Shown: positions 9,690 to 18,138, numbered from the stretch's first letter. The stretch is 21,401 nucleotides of DNA from Ramicandelaber brevisporus (GCA_025201865.1 MU602979.1:6828-28228); one strand, 5' to 3'. Numbers and translations are program-made. The notes: generated by a model not told the origin, from the sequence alone.

Positions 9690-9745
9690 CTTGTAGGATG
9701 GTAATGATATTCACTCCAACAAAGAACTAGTAAAAGATACGGAAT

Positions 9746-9780
9746 ACAAAGCACAAAGCACAAAGGACAAAGCACAAAGT
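9746..9780. repeat. Tandem heptamer ACAAAGN x5
   Basis: Five head-to-tail 7-bp units (ACAAAG followed by C, C, G, C, T), in the upstream region of the membrane-protein gene. Confidence 0.85.
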
Positions 9781-10722
9781 GATGCGGCTAATTACGAGGG
9801 GAGGAATAAACCGTGATCAAAGAGAAAAAAGAAAGTACCAATGGAATGAGATGAATGGCTCCTTCCACGGAAGTTGGCCGTGTAAATGGAGGAAGAGCTG
9901 TAAGAAACAAAAACAAGTAAAAAAAATACAATGAAAATGCTGGCGAGAGGCTCTTTTGTAGAGGTGACTCAATGTGAATGTGAATATGAGTTATCAGATT
10001 GAGAAAAAGCAGCCAAAGGCATGAATAGAGTGATGTGAAATGCACGGTGGTGTATGCGCTAACGACAGTAGGCAGAGCAGGCAAAGACAGAGCGCAAGCA
10101 AAATAGTATAATGGTGGTCGAATATCGTTTGAGCATTTAGTGCTTCATTTTTTTGTTGACAGTCACTGTGGGGAAGTAAGGGAGAGAGAGTGTGTGTGTT
10201 TGTGAGTGAGCGAGCGAGCGAGTGTGTATGTGAGTGTATGTGAGTGCGTGTGGTTTACTCTGTGCCAAAGCGGGGGCGAGAGAAGAAAATGGCGGATGTG
10301 TTCCGCAGACAGGTCGCTCCTTTTTAAACCTTGGGTGACAGAGCGTGTTTGTTTGGTGGTGGTGGGATCTTCAGAGTGGATCCTTGAATTCTAATCCTCA
10401 TTCTCGCTTCCTTTGAAAGGCTGGGCTGGCGAATAGAAAAATGGGGTCTGATGTCACTTTTGAAATGGCGCACCACACCACTAATCACTTCCGTGGTAAC
10501 CAATTGAAACCTGTGTCTTAATTAGTGAGACCCGCGAACATCGCAAACCATTTCCACTAGCGCCAATCTACACTTTTCGTGCCACATTATCAAGTCAAAC
10601 CCTTTTTAAAAAAAAAAACAAAATACACCTGCTTGCTTGAATGCTTTGCTCGCTTTCAAAAGGCGGACAGATCAACAGCAGCCCCTCGTGGAGCGTGTTA
10701 CACACCATGCGGTTTCGCTGGT

Positions 10723-10744
10723 TTGAATTGTCAAGACAATTCAA
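10723..10744. promoter_or_regulatory. Perfect inverted repeat, 10-bp arms, 2-bp spacer
   Basis: TTGAATTGTC and GACAATTCAA are separated by AA. It lies in the interval between divergent genes, about 500 bp upstream of the CCC1 TATA box. It could be a dimeric transcription-factor site, or chance. Confidence 0.5.
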
Positions 10745-11221
10745 CTCCCCCACATGTCAGCACGCACTGACCATATCCGGAATGTCGTCCAATGCCCTCG
10801 TGCGTGGAAGCCCAAAAAACCGCATCGGCTTGTGCACAGGTCAACAAAAGCTGCACACGATGCCACTGCTCGCCATCGCTGCCGCCGTTTCTTGCTTTTT
10901 TTTGCTTCGAAAGTTGCTTCCTTCCACCCACTCATAAAAACCTTCGACTGGGCAGCAGCAACTCTCTCGGTCTCTTCGCAGTTTGCGTACGCGCTCATAC
11001 ACGTGCCCCGCGCTTTGTTCATGCCAGTCGTACGCAAGAAAAAGCATCGCACGAGAGACGGACCTTAGCATCCTCCCCCAGCTCCGCACCGCACCGCCGT
11101 CATCACCAACGAGGTTAAACTACGTAGTGACTTGCATTGCTACATGTATTCCCTTTCAAGAAAGAGCAAGATGACGGTACCTTCATGGCTACATGAGTAC
11201 GCACAACCTACCACGACTCTC

Positions 11222-11230
11222 TATATAATA
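11222..11230 (+). promoter_or_regulatory. TATA box of the CCC1-like gene
   Basis: TATATAATA sits about 280 bases before the ATG. A start site about 30 bases downstream would give a leader of roughly 255 bases that is strongly C/T-rich and contains no AUG before 11509. Confidence 0.6.
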
Positions 11231-11508
11231 ATATCCCGTTGCACATTCTTTTCTGCTCTAGCCTCGCCCGCGTGTACCTTGTTCTTTACGTTTTCTTTTG
11301 CCTTTGCGCTCCTCTTTTGCAAGCCATTCACCTCCCCTTGCCCCCGCACTTCTTTGCCAGTGACCGTCGCCTCCTCCCCTCACTGCACACCTTCACTCAT
11401 CGAGCTGCCAGTGCACACACACTCCCACCTCATACACCCCTCCTCTTTCTCCTCCTCTTCTTCTATCCCCTTTGGAAAGCTATTGCCCTTCGTACTGAGC
11501 CTCGAAAA

Positions 11509-12612
11509 ATGCCTCGCTATCAAAGACTTTCTGACGAGAAGGTTGCTTTTGGTGGAGATGAGCACACTACACGCTCCACCACCAATGGCTCTGCACGTCG
11601 TGAACACAGCTTCGACATTGACGACGCTGACCTCGACCTTGACAGCGTCGACCCAGCCACTCACTCCGTCGACAACAGAGACACCATTTCTCTCGAAACG
11701 CTGACGGCATCGCCCGCTGGCGTATCATCCAGCAGCTTCCCGAAATTTGAGCACAGCTCGGATGTGGCCAAGATCTCTGCTGGTGGTGTTGGTGGCGGTG
11801 GAATCAAAGGGTTGTGGGACAGCTTGAACCCACAAAGCATGGTCCGTGACGCAGTGCTGGGCCTGGCAGATGGTTTGACGGTGCCGTTTGCACTAGCTGC
11901 CGGTGTGTCGTTGCTGGGCAGTGCCCACATTGTGCTGGCGGCCGGTGCGGCCGAATTGGCATCTGGCTCGATCTCAATGGGTCTTGGTGGCTATCTCGCC
12001 AGCAAAGCCGAACTCGAACACTACCAAGCCGAGCATCGCAAGCTGTCTGAGCGTGTGCGGAGACAGCTGCCGACATCGTCGAGCTCAGCCGCGAATGCCA
12101 GCCATACAGCATTGACAATTTCGAACTTTGAGGCTGATCCGGATATGGAGGCTCTCGAGCAAGCGTTTGGCGAGCTCGGTATCACCAACATTTCCTCACA
12201 GCTCCATCACATGCGTCAACGTAATCCGGACCAATATGTAGAGCTGATTCTGCGTTTGGTCAAAGAGATGGATGAACCCGGTCCGTACGACGCTATTGTC
12301 AGCGGTGTCATCATTAGCATTGGCTACCTGGTTGGTGGCATTCTACCACTGTTGCCGTATGCCATTGTCGACGGTGCTCAAAAGGCGCTATTCTGGTCCT
12401 GTGGAACCACATTCTTGGCCCTGGTCATTTTTGGTGTCGCCAAGGCCATCCTGTTACCGCAAACGGGTGCATCGACATTGATTAGCGTAGTTAGGACAGT
12501 GCTTGTTGGCGCAGTGGCTGCAATCGCATCGTTCCTGGTTGTTAGGCTCACTGCGAGCCCTGAAGCCGCTGCCACTGCTGCTGTTACACCTACACCTCTT
12601 CCTGGACACTAA
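11509..12612 (+). CDS. CCC1: CCC1/VIT1-family vacuolar iron (Fe2+/Mn2+) transporter
   Basis: A 367-residue protein. Residues 1-105 form an acidic, Ser/Thr-rich cytosolic N-terminus. The family signature follows: MVRDAVLGLADGLTVPFALA with Asp114 and Asp121 in the first membrane helix, then a second helix ending AAELASGSISMGLGGYLASK. A cytosolic helical region (about 165-260) contains ELEHYQAEHRKL and a Ser/Ala-rich insertion, corresponding to the metal-binding domain of VIT proteins. Three C-terminal hydrophobic helices follow, including GYLVGGILPLLPYA, a typical VIT motif. Family members move cytosolic iron or manganese into the vacuole. The frame is open further upstream, but no ATG precedes 11509, and a TATA box at 11222 puts the upstream codons in the leader. 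It converges with the SDR gene. Confidence 0.92.
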   Translation: MPRYQRLSDEKVAFGGDEHTTRSTTNGSARREHSFDIDDADLDLDSVDPATHSVDNRDTISLETLTASPAGVSSSSFPKFEHSSDVAKISAGGVGGGGIKGLWDSLNPQSMVRDAVLGLADGLTVPFALAAGVSLLGSAHIVLAAGAAELASGSISMGLGGYLASKAELEHYQAEHRKLSERVRRQLPTSSSSAANASHTALTISNFEADPDMEALEQAFGELGITNISSQLHHMRQRNPDQYVELILRLVKEMDEPGPYDAIVSGVIISIGYLVGGILPLLPYAIVDGAQKALFWSCGTTFLALVIFGVAKAILLPQTGASTLISVVRTVLVGAVAAIASFLVVRLTASPEAAATAAVTPTPLPGH

Positions 12613-12638
12613 ATGATCTCGTTTGTTACTACCAGTCG

Positions 12639-12644
12639 TTTATT
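12639..12644 (-). terminator. Candidate poly(A) signal for the SDR gene
   Basis: AATAAA on the minus strand, about 165 bases past the SDR stop and inside the presumed 3' UTR of the convergent CCC1-like gene, so the two transcripts would overlap. Confidence 0.35.
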
Positions 12645-12775
12645 CTTTTGCCTCTTTACTGTCATTACTATCATTACTACTATTATTGCTATCACAATCA
12701 CTATTCACTTGCTCTGCAAATTTGAAAAAAAAAAACGCGATATTTTCCTTCCTAATCCTACTTAATGGAATATAG

Positions 12776-12805
12776 ATGCAAATGCAAATGCAAATGCAAA
12801 TGCAA
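12776..12805. repeat. ATGCAA hexamer x5 abutting the SDR stop codon
   Basis: Five perfect ATGCAA units end two bases before the SDR stop codon region (12807-12809). On the SDR strand it begins the 3' UTR. Each junction also creates the octamer ATGCAAAT. Confidence 0.9.
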
Positions 12806-12806
12806 A

Positions 12807-13625
12807 TTACAGCATGACCTTGGGACGACTGTTCTCAGGATAGATCTTGCCACCCTGGTTTACCTTGTCTGGCACGACACAGAGCGCCTCACCGGCCAGC
12901 TTCTCGTCCTCGACACACTGAATCATTGCATCCACGACACGCTCGATGCTCACAAATCCTTGCGACTCCACGTACTGCTTGAATAGCGGTGATTTAGTCA
13001 TTTCGGCCTCCAACAGCGGCGTCTTTGAGAACCACGGACAAACTGCATTGACTCGAATCTTGTCCGATTCAGCATACGGCTGCAGCGAGGCAGTGAAATG
13101 AACCAAGCCAGCCTTGGTTGCCGAGTATACTGGCGCTTTGCTGAGCGGAACGATGCCAGCAATCGAGGCTGTGTTAATCACGCAGCGGTCCTTCTTCTCG
13201 CCTGTGGAGTGGTGAAGCCAATGGCGGATAGCCAATCCGGTGCCCTCGATAGCTGCAGTCAGGTTGATGTTGATCATGCGCGCGACGGCGGTAGCATCAC
13301 GCTGATCGTCTGGTTGGAGGAAACCGCCATCATTGGCAATTCCAGCATTGTTGGCGATGATATCCAAGTCGCCAAAGTTATCATACGCGGCTTGGATAAG
13401 TGCCTTCAGCTGGTCGAGATTGGCGACGTCGCATCGCTGGAACACGGCCACAGTGGAGCCGTTGCCGTAGCGAGCGTTGAAATCTGCAGCAGTACGCTGG
13501 CCGGCTTCAACAGCAATGTCACCAAGAACGACGCGTGCGCCTTTGGAGATGAGACGCTCAGCGAGAGCCGCGCCAAAGCCCATCGCGGCACCAGTGACCA
13601 CTGCGACTTTGCCTTGAATATGCAT
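12807..13625 (-). CDS. Short-chain dehydrogenase, 15-hydroxyprostaglandin dehydrogenase-like
   Basis: A 272-residue classical SDR. It has the nucleotide motif TGAAMGFG (Thr11-Gly18) and Asp36 at the end of the second strand, which indicates NAD+ preference. NNAG is at residues 92-95, with the catalytic set Asn121, Ser154, Tyr167 and Lys171 (YSATK). The start MHIQGKVAVVTGAA, with Asp at position 36, closely parallels animal 15-PGDH, which oxidises the 15-hydroxyl of prostaglandins and related hydroxy fatty acids. The fungal substrate is unknown. The frame is open for 107 more codons upstream but contains no ATG there; 13625 is the first AUG after the TATA at about 13980 and matches the family start. 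It lies downstream of the OYE gene on the same strand and has its own promoter. Confidence 0.88.
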   Translation of the reverse strand: MHIQGKVAVVTGAAMGFGAALAERLISKGARVVLGDIAVEAGQRTAADFNARYGNGSTVAVFQRCDVANLDQLKALIQAAYDNFGDLDIIANNAGIANDGGFLQPDDQRDATAVARMININLTAAIEGTGLAIRHWLHHSTGEKKDRCVINTASIAGIVPLSKAPVYSATKAGLVHFTASLQPYAESDKIRVNAVCPWFSKTPLLEAEMTKSPLFKQYVESQGFVSIERVVDAMIQCVEDEKLAGEALCVVPDKVNQGGKIYPENSRPKVML

Positions 13626-13974
13626 TGTATGTGTCTCTATATAATAGCTGTAATAGTTGCTGTAATAGTAGCTGTAGTAGTGGTGGTGTCTGAAGCAAGT
13701 AGGGTTGTTTCGGTAGGCTGTTGAAACAGGAGTGAGTTTCGAGATGAGCAAGTGTCGCGTGAGTTGTTTATGTAAGTTTGAGATGTGTGCGCGTACGAGA
13801 GAGAGAGAGATACACTGACGAGAAGGGAGCAGTACGGGAAAGCCTTGGCCGATGTACGGACCGAACAGGTTACGTCCGCTTTCACTGTAATGAAAACTGT
13901 TACGCCGAATCAAATATTCGCGTTCAACACTCGGGCTGTTCCCCAAAGAAGCGCGTGATACATTTCATCTCTCT

Positions 13975-14025
13975 TTTTTATATTGTTTTGGATCATACTC
14001 CGACAATCAAACACATCTGACGTCA
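13975..14025 (-). promoter_or_regulatory. SDR promoter: CRE-type site plus TATA box
   Basis: A perfect palindromic TGACGTCA lies at 14018-14025. About 36 bases downstream on the minus strand is TATAAAAA (13982-13975). The leader from there to 13625 has no AUG. TGACGTCA is the ATF/CREB-family bZIP site, used in fungi by stress and cAMP/MAPK regulators. Confidence 0.6.
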
Positions 14026-14100
14026 ATCGATGAAACAAGCAAACAAACATGGAGCATTATAATTTATAAACACAAAAACAATGATGAATGGATGTAATAC

Positions 14101-14106
14101 TTTATT
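14101..14106 (-). terminator. Poly(A) signal of the OYE gene
   Basis: AATAAA on the minus strand, 9 bases past the OYE stop codon and about 75 bases upstream of the CRE of the next gene, so the two genes are tightly spaced but separately transcribed. Confidence 0.5.
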
Positions 14107-14114
14107 TAATGCTT

Positions 14115-15503
14115 CTAGCGAATACGGGCAGCATAGCCGTACTGTGATGGATACTCGACAACGGTGCCGAGCTCACGTGCAGCGCGCAGTGTCCACTCTG
14201 GCTCCCGGAATGCTTGGCGACCAATAAAGATGGCATCAGCGTCATTGTTCTGCAACACCTCTTCGGCTTCGCTTGGTTCTGTAATCAAGCCGACCGCCGA
14301 TGTGACGGCACCTGGAACATTGCGCTTGATGTCGGCAGAGAATGGCACTTGGTAGCCGCTGCGGAGTGCAGCAATCTTTTGGCTGTTGTTGTTTCCGCCA
14401 GTCGAGACATCGATCAGATCAACACCGGCAGCGTACAAAATTGGGGCGAGACGGACGGTATCCTCGCGAGACCAGCCGCCCTCTACCCACTCCGTGGCAG
14501 ACAGACGGACAAACAGTGGCTTGTTTGCTGGCCATGCCTCGGACTCGCGGATATCCTGCACAATCTCGAGCAGCAGACGAATGCGATTCTCGAACGAGCC
14601 GCCGTAATCATCAGTGCGGGTGTTGGACGTTGGCGACAGGAAGCTTGAAATGAGATAGCCGTGTGCACCATGGATCTCAAGCACATCGAAACCAGCCTCA
14701 TCGGCAAGGCGGGCAGTGTTGACAAACGACTTCTTGACACGTTGAATCTCATCCAGCGTGATCTCGCGAGGTTGGCGGTGGTTGGTGAGGTTATATGGCG
14801 CTGAAGTTGGACCAATTGGCTCCCAGCCATGCTGAGTCTCATCGGCAGCCTGGAACTTGCCGGATGGAGAGACGTTGACAGCGAGAGTGGATGCCTTGCG
14901 GCCAGCATGGCCAATTTGGATGCCAATCTTGCCGCCAACGGAGTGGCTGAACTTGACGATGCGCTCAAGAGCAACACGCTGCTCCTCGTTCCATAAGCCC
15001 AAGTCAAATGGCGAGATGCGGCCCTCTGGAGCGACGCCAGTGGCCTCGACGACAGTCAGACTGAAGCCGTACATTGCAAACTTGCCGTAGTGGACGTAGT
15101 GCCAGTCGGACGCAATGCCGTCTTGAGCAGAATATGTGCACATTGGTGGGATCCAGGCACGGTTGGCAAACGTGACATCGCGCAGAGTCAGTGGGTGGAA
15201 GAGGCGTGCTACTGGCTTGTCCTTGCCCTCAACAACATCCTTGTAACCAGAGGCAATTTGGATTTCAGACGGTTGGATGGCAGCGCCTGGAGCAGCCAAG
15301 CTAGCAACACGGAAGTCATACGGATTCTCGACGCGAATTGGTAAGCAAGGCTCTCCACGCGGAGGCGCGGCAAAGTTGTCAATGAAGGTGCTGCCGGAAG
15401 ATTTGGCCAAAGCGGCGGCCTTTGCAGTCTTTGCAGTCTTGGTGGTTGCGCCATTAGCAGCGGCAACTGCAGTTGGTGGGACGGTGGCGATGGATGGAGG
15501 CAT
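14115..15503 (-). CDS. Old Yellow Enzyme, YqjM-type NADPH:flavin ene-reductase
   Basis: A 462-residue protein; the TIM barrel starts at about residue 98 (RLFHPLTLRDVTFANR). PPMCTYSA gives Cys122 and Tyr124, equivalent to YqjM Cys26 and Tyr28, which mark the thermophilic-like OYE subclass. IGHAGRK follows at about 197, and EIHGAHGYL supplies the substrate-binding pair His278/His281 and Tyr283. FLSPTSNTRTDDYGGS is the typical family stretch, and DAIFIGR near the end is the FMN phosphate site. Such enzymes reduce the C=C bond of alpha,beta-unsaturated ketones and aldehydes using FMN and NADPH. Residues 1-97 are an Ala/Thr/Lys-rich extension absent from bacterial YqjM. I see no clear targeting signal in it, though a basic Ala-rich start could be mitochondrial. 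The ATG at 15503 follows an AUG-free leader. Confidence 0.93.
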   Translation of the reverse strand: MPPSIATVPPTAVAAANGATTKTAKTAKAAALAKSSGSTFIDNFAAPPRGEPCLPIRVENPYDFRVASLAAPGAAIQPSEIQIASGYKDVVEGKDKPVARLFHPLTLRDVTFANRAWIPPMCTYSAQDGIASDWHYVHYGKFAMYGFSLTVVEATGVAPEGRISPFDLGLWNEEQRVALERIVKFSHSVGGKIGIQIGHAGRKASTLAVNVSPSGKFQAADETQHGWEPIGPTSAPYNLTNHRQPREITLDEIQRVKKSFVNTARLADEAGFDVLEIHGAHGYLISSFLSPTSNTRTDDYGGSFENRIRLLLEIVQDIRESEAWPANKPLFVRLSATEWVEGGWSREDTVRLAPILYAAGVDLIDVSTGGNNNSQKIAALRSGYQVPFSADIKRNVPGAVTSAVGLITEPSEAEEVLQNNDADAIFIGRQAFREPEWTLRAARELGTVVEYPSQYGYAARIR

Positions 15504-16449
15504 TTGTAATGTGGAGCAATGTTTGTAATCAATAGAAATCTGAGGGAGAGAGAGAGATGTTTATATGGGAAGAACGAAGAACGATGTAATCGGCACGCGT
15601 GTGTATGTTTGTGTGCAATTGCAATTGAGATGTGAGAGTAGTTCCGAAAAGGTTGTTGTTGTTGTGGTTGTTTAGAATCGGGTTGGATGCTTCTTCTATA
15701 TAGCGCTAAAGTAGATTAGAAATGGCGTTATTGATTACAAATTTTCTTAAGCGATTGCGCCAATAGCTGGACTGCCCCATTTCGTCTTACACTCATCTCT
15801 CTCTCTCTTTCTCTTTCTCTCTCTGTGTAGTGGCGAATCCCCGTTTAAAAAACATCAGGCGATTGTGCTTGCTATCTTGTTTTGTCGATTACATTTTTAT
15901 CCCTCTTTTACTAAGCAGCTCCTTACTTTTCCTGTTTAATACCAATAAAATAGTAACAATAACAAAAATGAAAGTGTAAATGAAAAATGAAAATGAATAT
16001 GAATATGAAAACGATCCAAAAAGACAAATTGAAACGTCTCGTTTCAAAGTGAATATTAACATTGGCCACGCATTTTCCGAACTGCCAAGAACATATTACT
16101 GGCTGAACTGTTTTCTCCAACCCTATTGACCGCGGAAGAGGAAAAATAACAACGCCAAGACCATGCGCACTTGCGGTCGGGGTCACTGTGCTGCCAATTT
16201 TAGCTGCAAAAAAAACAACAACAGCGTAGTGCCGATCTTATTCTTTTATTCCTTCTCTCATTCGCTCTCTCCCTGTCTCTCTCGCATTGTGCGGGTGTGG
16301 GTCAATGCATTCCATCGCCGAGCTTCCTAGTTGGGGAGGGGAGGGAAGAAACTAGAGAGAGAGGGCTGGCTTGGCCCGATGCTTGAAACGCTGCTACCAT
16401 TTTCTCTTTTTCCATTCTTTTGTACTCCGTGTGCGTGCACAAACCTTGC

Positions 16450-16457
16450 TATAAAAA
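16450..16457 (+). promoter_or_regulatory. TATA box of the protease gene
   Basis: TATAAAAA about 390 bases before the ATG. No AUG occurs between the expected start site (about 16480) and 16846. The leader is first C/T-rich, then CAG/CAA-rich from about 16680. Confidence 0.55.
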
Positions 16458-16785
16458 GCGGCCAGCTAGTAGCGGAATAGACTTGGCACCACGCCCGTGT
16501 GATCAGTGCTGTTTGACATCCTTTCTTCTGCTTCTGCTTCTTCTTTTTCTTCTCTCGACAGTTTGCTGCTATCACACCTCCTTTTTGTACGAACCGCCGA
16601 TTGCAGCTCTCCTGTATATTTGCCACCTGTGAACACTCTGCTACTTCTGTTGCTGTCAATTGCGCATCATAGCTACCACTGAAGCAGCAGCAGCACCAGC
16701 AGCAACAGCAACAGCACCGACACTGCTTATCACTGTCCTTCCACTCTCGCCTTCTATCCTTCCACTCTTTCCACACATACACACA

Positions 16786-16832
16786 TAACAGCAACAGCAG
16801 CCAACAACAACAATACAACAACAACAACAACA
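16786..16832 (+). repeat. CAA/CAG-rich leader tract before the protease gene
   Basis: Mainly CAACAAC triplets ending 13 bases before the ATG, the same arrangement as ahead of FES1. Confidence 0.7.
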
Positions 16833-16845
16833 TTAAACTCTTGAT

Positions 16846-18000
16846 ATGAAGTTCTTCTGTACTCCAACAACTGTGGCTGTTTCAGCAGTGCTGGCAGCTG
16901 CTACTGTCTCCACAGTCTCTTCAGCAGCAACTCCGCAATCCAAGCCTCTCCACATTCGTAAAGCAACCCGCGCTCAGAATCCAGCACTCTTCTCCAGTGC
17001 CATCGACGCCTATGCTGCCGCTCATTCGTCAAACGTTGGACCAACTCCACGCATTCTCGGCGGCAGCGATGTCAAGATGGGACAGATCCCATTCATTGTC
17101 CTGTTCAACGTTGTCGTCAGCCAGACTCAGGGTGAACAATGCGGTGGCTCCATTCTCGACGAGACTCACATTCTGACTGCGGCTCACTGCGTGTTTTCAG
17201 ACGATGGAACTGTGATCAAAGCGAACCAAGCATTCATCGCCGCCGGCATCATTGGCAACGATCCGCCTGAGAGTGCATTTGTGCAGGTTGCGCAGGTGAT
17301 TCCACACGAGAACTTTGTGCCGGCAAACGACAGCAACCAAAACGACCCCAATGCTTTGGTGAACGATCTTGCAATTCTGAAGCTCGCCAAGCCACTCACG
17401 TTTTCCAACTCGGTGCAACCTGTCAAAATTGGCACAAACCCGTACAAGGTTGGAACCAAGTTTACAGTAGCTGGATGGGGTGTCAACAACATCAACAAGC
17501 CCAAGCAAGTGTCTCAGTCGCTGCTGGAAACTACCGTAACGTCTGGCGATGTGTCGAGCTGCAAGCAGGTTGAGCCAGATTACAGTGGACCAAATGGACG
17601 CCAGATTTGCACCGTTGATGCAACTGACTCTTCATGCAGTGGTGACAGCGGAGGTCCATTGTTCCTGCAGCAAAATGGCGTCAATGTATTGGCAGGATTG
17701 GTGTCGTTTGGTGCACAGACGTCGGATTCGGCGCCAATCTGTGGATCTCTTGACACGCTTTCGTACTACACTAATGTGTACTACTATAGAGACTGGATTG
17801 CTCAAAAGATGGGTGTTTCAGCTTCGAGGCTACTTGCTACAAACTCTACTACCGGCACCAGTCCATCTTCATCAGCTGGCAGCGACAGCGGAAGCGGAAG
17901 CGGCTCATCGTCATCATCATCGATTCAATCAAGCAGTGCATCTTTCTCTGTGGCCGCCGCGTCTGCCATCTTCATTGCCGCCGCTACCGCCCTATTTTAA
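16846..18000 (+). CDS. Secreted S1 (chymotrypsin-fold) serine protease with GPI-like C-terminus
   Basis: A 384-residue preproprotein. Residues 1-27 are a signal peptide (Ala/Val-rich, ending near SSAA). A propeptide runs to Arg69, and activation after TPR would release ILGG. The catalytic triad is His114 (TAAHC), Asp174 (NDLAIL) and Ser268 (GDSGGP). Cys99-Cys115, Cys264 to the later PICG cysteine, and a further pair (SSCK, QICT) match conserved S1 disulfides. The position equivalent to residue 189 is Ser262, not Asp, as in chymotrypsin. After the domain (about residue 325) comes a Ser/Thr/Gly-rich stalk, then a C-terminal hydrophobic run (VAAASAIFIAAATALF) with no charged residue after it, which is typical of a GPI-attachment signal. 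It probably acts at the cell surface or wall. Secreted S1 proteases occur in insect- and animal-associated fungi; the natural substrate here is unknown. No introns are seen. Confidence 0.93.
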   Translation: MKFFCTPTTVAVSAVLAAATVSTVSSAATPQSKPLHIRKATRAQNPALFSSAIDAYAAAHSSNVGPTPRILGGSDVKMGQIPFIVLFNVVVSQTQGEQCGGSILDETHILTAAHCVFSDDGTVIKANQAFIAAGIIGNDPPESAFVQVAQVIPHENFVPANDSNQNDPNALVNDLAILKLAKPLTFSNSVQPVKIGTNPYKVGTKFTVAGWGVNNINKPKQVSQSLLETTVTSGDVSSCKQVEPDYSGPNGRQICTVDATDSSCSGDSGGPLFLQQNGVNVLAGLVSFGAQTSDSAPICGSLDTLSYYTNVYYYRDWIAQKMGVSASRLLATNSTTGTSPSSSAGSDSGSGSGSSSSSSIQSSSASFSVAAASAIFIAAATALF

Positions 18001-18138
18001 ACGCGTCTTCCTTCCTTCTTCCTTTCTTCCTCCCTTCTTACTTTTGTTTTCCTACTATACGTTCTTTTCCCTTTTTCCCTTTTAATACTGAAAGCAAATT
18101 TCTTTAATACGAGAATCTCTTCTTATAATTAAGTTTAC

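Larger units (their letters stand above)
8953..11508. promoter_or_regulatory. Long non-coding interval between divergent genes (membrane protein and CCC1-like)
   Basis: About 2.5 kb without a convincing gene. From 8953 to about 10400 the minus strand is C/T-rich, as expected for leader or promoter of the membrane-protein gene. An acceptor-like tract (TTTTCTTTTCTTTTCAG on the minus strand) ends at 9192. A possible donor AAG/GTCAGT at 9689 would make a 498-nt leader intron, but that donor is weak. Other contents: a 7-bp tandem repeat (9746-9780), a TG/GA-rich stretch (10180-10252), a poly(A) run near 10608, and a perfect 10-bp inverted repeat (10723-10744). From 10560 to 11170 all frames are fairly open, but nothing resembles a known protein. 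The CCC1 leader occupies about 11250-11508. Confidence 0.5.
15504..16845. promoter_or_regulatory. Divergent promoter region, OYE and protease genes
   Basis: About 1.3 kb with no convincing gene. On the OYE side, TATATA at 15697-15702 would give a leader of roughly 160 bases without AUG. A CT-dinucleotide tract lies at 15797-15823 on the plus strand. The 15950-16010 part is A-rich with AATGAA-like words. A perfect 8-bp inverted repeat (TTGAAACG-TCT-CGTTTCAA) is at 16029-16047. On the protease side there is a TATA box at 16450-16457 and a long pyrimidine-rich then CAG/CAA-rich leader. Confidence 0.5.

Noticed and set aside
10700-10745. Possible tRNA B-box-like word near the GTTTGAATT
   Set aside because: It lacks the conserved GGTTCGA form and an A box, and the match is explained by the palindrome there.
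10841-11089. Minus-strand frame containing GFYEW, resembling the SRAP/HMCES motif
   Set aside because: No other SRAP motif (initial MCGR, WGLVPSW, the HxRMP stretch) is found nearby in any frame. A five-residue match is plausible by chance.
10579-11174. Several overlapping small ORFs on both strands
   Set aside because: They are mutually overlapping, low similarity to anything known, mostly begin with non-ATG codons, and lie in a promoter interval.
11239-11508. 90-codon N-terminal extension of the CCC1-like protein
   Set aside because: It begins with TTG, lies just downstream of a TATA box in C/T-rich leader sequence, and gives an unlikely Leu/Pro/Phe-rich peptide.
13626-13946. 107-codon N-terminal extension of the SDR
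   Set aside because: It begins with TTG and contains no ATG; the family start (MHxxGKVA) matches 13625 exactly.
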